From JAVBNC01 sp031551765 (lineage in GTDB: Bacteria > Desulfobacterota > Desulfovibrionia > Desulfovibrionales > Desulfovibrionaceae): a stretch of 9,680 bases of DNA. The position numbers were made by a program, and so were the translations under genes. The stretch is taken from positions 1 to 9,680 of the forward strand of contig JAVBNC010000103.1 of assembly GCA_031551765.1 (NCBI GenBank), in the 5' to 3' direction. Under the pieces are notes generated by a model. The model ran no database searches and had not been told where the DNA came from. It saw only the letters and a program-made list of their open reading frames with translations. Of this stretch, positions 7,024 through 9,680 are shown in pieces. Positions within the stretch are counted from its first letter, which is position 1. Every line of letters starts with the position of its first letter.

Positions 7024-7070
7024 TTTCCCATCCACTTTGCTATGCTTTTTTCCGACAAGGACGGACTCCC

Positions 7071-8483
7071 ATGTGGACGCTTCCCCCCCGGCAGGGCAAA
7101 AAGGCGCTGCCGCTGTACAAGCAAGTGGTCGCGCTTATTGAGCGGGCCATTGAAGACGGCCTGCTGGCCCGGGGCGAACGCCTGCCTTCCGAGCGGCGGC
7201 TCTGCGGCATGCTGCGCGTGAATCGCTCCACCATCATCCACGCCCTGAATGACTTGACCGACCGGGGCGTGCTCTTGCGCCGCCAGGGCAGCGGCACTTA
7301 CGTGAACCACGAAAAATGGGGCCTGCAGCAGTACCCCATCGTGAACTGGCAGCCGCCCGTGGCCCTGCGTTCGCCGCATGGCGGCGAATACGCCGCGCGT
7401 CTTGAGCGCTTCCGGGAAGAAGCCCGGCGCGACCGGTCGCCGTACCGGGACCTCACCGGCAGCGACCTGCCGGCGGACCTGCTCCCGTCCGTCACCATGC
7501 CCGCCGGTTCCTGGCAGGAGCTTTTGCGCCAGGAGCTGGACGAGGAAGCCTCGCTCACCGGTCTGCCCGAATTCAAGAAAACCGTGCGGGACGAACTGCG
7601 CCGCACCCTCGGCCTGCACGCGGAGCCGGAGGAGATTCTCGTCACTTCCGGCGCGCAGCAGGCGCTGTTTCTCATCACCCAATGTCTGCTGCGGCCCGGA
7701 GACGCCGTGGGCATTGAAGCGCCTTCGTACTTCTACTCCCTGCCCGTGTTCCAGGCCGCCGGGCTACGACTCTTCCCCATCCCCACGGACGAGGAGGGCA
7801 TCTCCCCGGACGGCCTGGACGCCGTGGCTTCCCGGCGCGGCCTGAAGATGATTTTTCTCAACCCCATATTCCAGAATCCCACCGGCCACGCCATGGGCCC
7901 GGCCCGCAAGCGGGACATTCTGCACTACTGCGCCGCGCGGCACATCCCCATTGTGGAGGACGACGCGTACAGCCTGCTCGCCTTTTCGCCGCGCACGGAC
8001 ACCACGCCCATCAAGCGCCTGGATGCCGAAGGCCACGTCCTGTACCTCGGCTCCCTGTCCAGCTACGTGGGCAAGAACATCCGCGCCGGATGGCTGCTGG
8101 CCCCAAAAGGCGCGCTGCGCAAGCTGGCCGAAGTGCGCCGCCAGATGGACGCGGGCCTCAGCGTGCTGCCCCAATTGCTTGCGGGCCACTATCTGCGCAC
8201 GGCCCATGCCGCGCATCTGGCTTTTCTGCGCACGGAACTCGCCCGCCGCGCCAGGGCCCTCCAGGCCGCGCTCTCAGGCGAAATAGCCCGACTCGCGACC
8301 TGGTCCCCGCCCCAGGGCGGTTTTTACCTCTACCTCCACCCCCGCCGGGACGGCACGGGCGGCGAGCTTCTGGACGCCCTGCTCCGTCACGGCATGGTCC
8401 CCGCCCAGGGCAGCGACTTTGGAGATGCCGAGGGCCGCTTCCGCCTGAATTTCGGCCAGTTCCGGCCTGAAGATCGGGCATGA
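7071..8483 (+). CDS. pdxR: MocR-family (GntR-HTH/aminotransferase fusion) regulator, PdxR-like
   Basis: A cytosolic DNA-binding regulator of 470 aa, normal for MocR proteins. A GntR winged helix (about 14-80: LPLYKQV, LPSERRLC, VNRSTIIHALNDL, RQGSGTYV) is joined by a linker to a fold-type I aminotransferase domain (about 125-465). Within the latter are SGAQQA (193-198), Asn269 in NPTG, Asp297 and Tyr300 in EDDAY, and Arg458 in FRLNF. In the PLP-lysine motif, usually G-S-F-S-K, this protein reads GSLSS, so Ser331 stands where Lys is expected; the nearest Lys is 335. The start at 7071 has AAGGA 9 nt upstream. Divergence from pdxST points to a PdxR role. The gene is annotated as a regulator because of the HTH and context, with PLP sensing uncertain. 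Confidence 0.88.
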   Translation: MWTLPPRQGKKALPLYKQVVALIERAIEDGLLARGERLPSERRLCGMLRVNRSTIIHALNDLTDRGVLLRRQGSGTYVNHEKWGLQQYPIVNWQPPVALRSPHGGEYAARLERFREEARRDRSPYRDLTGSDLPADLLPSVTMPAGSWQELLRQELDEEASLTGLPEFKKTVRDELRRTLGLHAEPEEILVTSGAQQALFLITQCLLRPGDAVGIEAPSYFYSLPVFQAAGLRLFPIPTDEEGISPDGLDAVASRRGLKMIFLNPIFQNPTGHAMGPARKRDILHYCAARHIPIVEDDAYSLLAFSPRTDTTPIKRLDAEGHVLYLGSLSSYVGKNIRAGWLLAPKGALRKLAEVRRQMDAGLSVLPQLLAGHYLRTAHAAHLAFLRTELARRARALQAALSGEIARLATWSPPQGGFYLYLHPRRDGTGGELLDALLRHGMVPAQGSDFGDAEGRFRLNFGQFRPEDRA

Positions 8484-8516
8484 AAAACGCCCGGAGATCT
8501 GAAACGTCTCCGGGCG
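8483..8516 (-). terminator. Intrinsic terminator read on the minus strand, overlapping the regulator stop codon
   Basis: Perfect 10-bp stem CGCCCGGAGA/TCTCCGGGCG (8488-8497 with 8507-8516, 9-nt loop). Read on the minus strand it is followed by TTTTT (complement of 8483-8487), the classical intrinsic terminator form. It would stop transcripts from folD entering the regulator gene antisense. On the plus strand it sits 4 nt after the stop codon and lacks a T-run, so it may end the regulator transcript only weakly. Confidence 0.75.
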
Positions 8517-8537
8517 CAAAGGCCGCTGAAAGCAGTT

Positions 8538-8696
8538 TTGTCGAAGCCATCCAGGAACGAAAGCGGGGCTCGATGCGGCACGTCCTGTGCCGCCCCCTTC
8601 GGGCGTCGCTACGCTCCGTGCGCAACCGCTTCCTGCGGTTGCGAGATCCCTGCGCCCGCAAGGGGGCTGAGCCCCCTTGACCCCGCGACAGGGTGA
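8538..8696 (-). repeat. Mosaic intergenic repeat, copy R4
   Basis: The longest copy (159 bp), inverted relative to R1 and R3: TTGTCGAAGCCA end at 8538-8549, TCACCC end at 8691-8696. Inside are perfect stems GCGGCAC-GTCCT-GTGCCGC, CGCAACCGC-TTCCT-GCGGTTGCG and CAAGGGGGC-TGA-GCCCCCTTG (8659-8679). The last block is shared with R2 over 39 identical bases. The middle hairpins are absent from other copies, so the interior is modular while the ends are fixed. It lies between the convergent regulator and folD genes; no gene is seen in 8484-8747. Confidence 0.85.
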
Positions 8697-8719
8697 CTGC
8701 GCAGGATTTGCAGAAGACT

Positions 8720-8737
8720 CCGCGTCCGGAGACGCGG
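8720..8737 (-). terminator. Stem-loop just past folD
   Basis: CCGCGTC/GACGCGG, 7 bp, with a 4-base loop that reads TCCG on the minus strand (C-UCCG-G, a stable UNCG-type tetraloop). It begins 10 nt after the folD stop codon. No clear T-run follows, so it may be a weak terminator or a 3'-end stabiliser; the stronger terminator is at 8483-8516. Confidence 0.45.
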
Positions 8738-8747
8738 CGCGCGCGGG

Positions 8748-9608
8748 TTACAACCCTTTGTGCGCCTTATACGCCTGCATGGTGTTGGCCAGAAGCTGCG
8801 CAATGGTCATGGGGCCCACGCCGCCGGGCACGGGCGTGATGGCCCCGGCCTTCTCGCTCACCGTTTCGTAGTCGCAGTCGCCGGCAAGGCCCGTGTCCGT
8901 GCGGTTGATGCCCACGTCCACCACCACCGCGCCTTTCTTGACCATGCCGCCGCCTATGCAGCGCGGCCTGCCCATGGCCAGGAACAGGAAATCCGCCTCC
9001 CGGCACACGGCTTCCAGGTCCGGGGTGCCGGAATGGCACACCGTGACCGTGGCGTTGGCGTCCTTGCCCGGCGCGCCCAGCATCAGGGCCAGCGGTTTGC
9101 CCACAATGTTGCTGCGCCCCACCACCACGGCCTTTTTGCCGTTGGGCGACAAATTATAACGCCGCAAAAGCTCCATCACCCCGGCGGGCGTGCAGGGCCG
9201 CAGCCCCGGCAGCCCCAGAGTCAGCCGCCCCATGTTCACGGGGTGGAAGCCGTCAACATCTTTATCCGGCGCAATGCGTTCCAAACAGCGCTGGCTGTCC
9301 AGCCCCTTGGGCAGCGGCAGCTGCAGCAGAATGCCGTCTATCTCTTCCCGGCCGTTCAGTTTGTCGATCAGCCCTTCCAGTTCGCTCTGCCCTACGGACG
9401 CGGGCATGCGGTGCGTTTCCGACAAAAATCCCGCGCCAATGCAGGCCTTTTCTTTATTGCGCACATACACCTGCGAGGCGGGGTCCTCCCCCACCAGAAT
9501 GACCGCCAGGCCCGGAGCGCGGCCCGCCTTGCCTTTCAAGGCTTCCACCTGCTCCTTCAGTTCCGCGCGCATGGCCGCCGCCGTCGCTTTGCCGTCTAAA
9601 ATGATCAT
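8748..9608 (-). CDS. folD: Bifunctional methylenetetrahydrofolate dehydrogenase/cyclohydrolase FolD
   Basis: Interconverts 5,10-methylene-THF, 5,10-methenyl-THF and 10-formyl-THF in the cytosol, feeding purine and formyl-methionine synthesis. At 286 aa it has the normal length. Tyr48 and the catalytic Lys52 are in YVRNKEKAC (equivalent to Lys56 of the E. coli enzyme). Gln96 is in LLQLPLP, KDVDGFHP is at 116-122, CTPAG at 139-143, the cofactor motif GRSNIVGKP at 164-172 and TPVPGGVGPMT at 258-268. The start at 9608 (MIILDGK) has AGGAG 11 nt upstream, a slightly long spacing. It is convergent with the regulator gene and appears monocistronic here. Nothing is missing or unusual. Confidence 0.98.
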   Translation of the reverse strand: MIILDGKATAAAMRAELKEQVEALKGKAGRAPGLAVILVGEDPASQVYVRNKEKACIGAGFLSETHRMPASVGQSELEGLIDKLNGREEIDGILLQLPLPKGLDSQRCLERIAPDKDVDGFHPVNMGRLTLGLPGLRPCTPAGVMELLRRYNLSPNGKKAVVVGRSNIVGKPLALMLGAPGKDANATVTVCHSGTPDLEAVCREADFLFLAMGRPRCIGGGMVKKGAVVVDVGINRTDTGLAGDCDYETVSEKAGAITPVPGGVGPMTIAQLLANTMQAYKAHKGL

Positions 9609-9630
9609 GAGGGTGTGCTCTCCTGTAGGC

Positions 9631-9680
9631 CGGGGGAAAGGGGGAACCTTTCTTGGAAGAAAGGTTCCCCCTTTCCCCCG
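9631..9680. terminator. Long perfect hairpin upstream of folD, at the window edge
   Basis: Perfect inverted repeat: arms 9631-9654 and 9657-9680 (24 bp), centre GG. It begins with CGGGGGAAAGGGGGAACC and has an A/T-rich tip, matching about 20 of 23 arm bases of the hairpin at 2624-2671. It lies 22 bp before the folD start codon, so it most likely ends an upstream gene outside the window; it would also block read-through into folD. The window stops on its last base. Confidence 0.75.

Noticed and set aside
5904..7070. In-frame extension of the regulator upstream of 7071
   Set aside because: It would run antisense through pdxT and pdxS; the MocR family N-terminus and a ribosome site are at 7071.
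6951..7682. In-frame extension of PdxS upstream of 6950
   Set aside because: It is antisense to the regulator; a good ribosome site and the family N-terminus are at 6950.
1..9680. CRISPR array, tRNA, rRNA or insertion sequence
   Set aside because: No regularly spaced direct repeats, no tRNA-like fold and no transposase frame were seen.

Overview
The window is GC-rich bacterial DNA with six complete protein genes separated by strongly structured intergenic repeats. The periplasmic Tat-exported flavoprotein, the GC-rich codon choice and the style of the intergenic repeats (mosaic hairpin elements, and long G-rich hairpins with A/T-rich tips) suggest a Gram-negative bacterium, perhaps Desulfovibrionaceae-like. 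That placement is an impression from memory, not a computed result. Both window edges fall at the edge of a hairpin repeat, as expected if this is a contig broken at repeats.

Layout. 1-485 has no gene. It holds a 226-bp near-perfect palindrome, two tandem stem-loops and the first copy (R1) of a mosaic repeat. 486-2465 (-) is an ABC-F ATPase. 2624-2671 is a perfect 23-bp-arm hairpin. 2681-3844 (-) is a Tat-exported FMN protein related to lactate oxidase, with two substrate-binding residues replaced. 3963-5186 (-) is an NCS1/CytX-type permease. 5187-5485 holds two inverted copies of the mosaic repeat (R2, R3). 5486-6058 and 6060-6950 (-) are pdxT and pdxS, the two subunits of PLP synthase. 6951-7070 is a divergent promoter region with candidate operator half-sites. 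7071-8483 (+) is a MocR/PdxR-type regulator. 8484-8747 holds a terminator, the fourth repeat copy (R4) and a stem-loop. 8748-9608 (-) is folD. 9631-9680 is a perfect 24-bp-arm hairpin.

Functional core. pdxS-pdxT makes pyridoxal 5'-phosphate de novo, and the divergent MocR-family gene is the expected PLP-responsive regulator. Next to them is a permease of the family that includes HMP carriers and the yeast vitamin B6 carrier Tpn1, so the block 3963-8483 may be a cofactor synthesis, uptake and regulation module. The main surprise is that the regulator has Ser where its PLP-binding Lys is expected. The other genes (folD, ABC-F, Tat flavoprotein) look independently transcribed.
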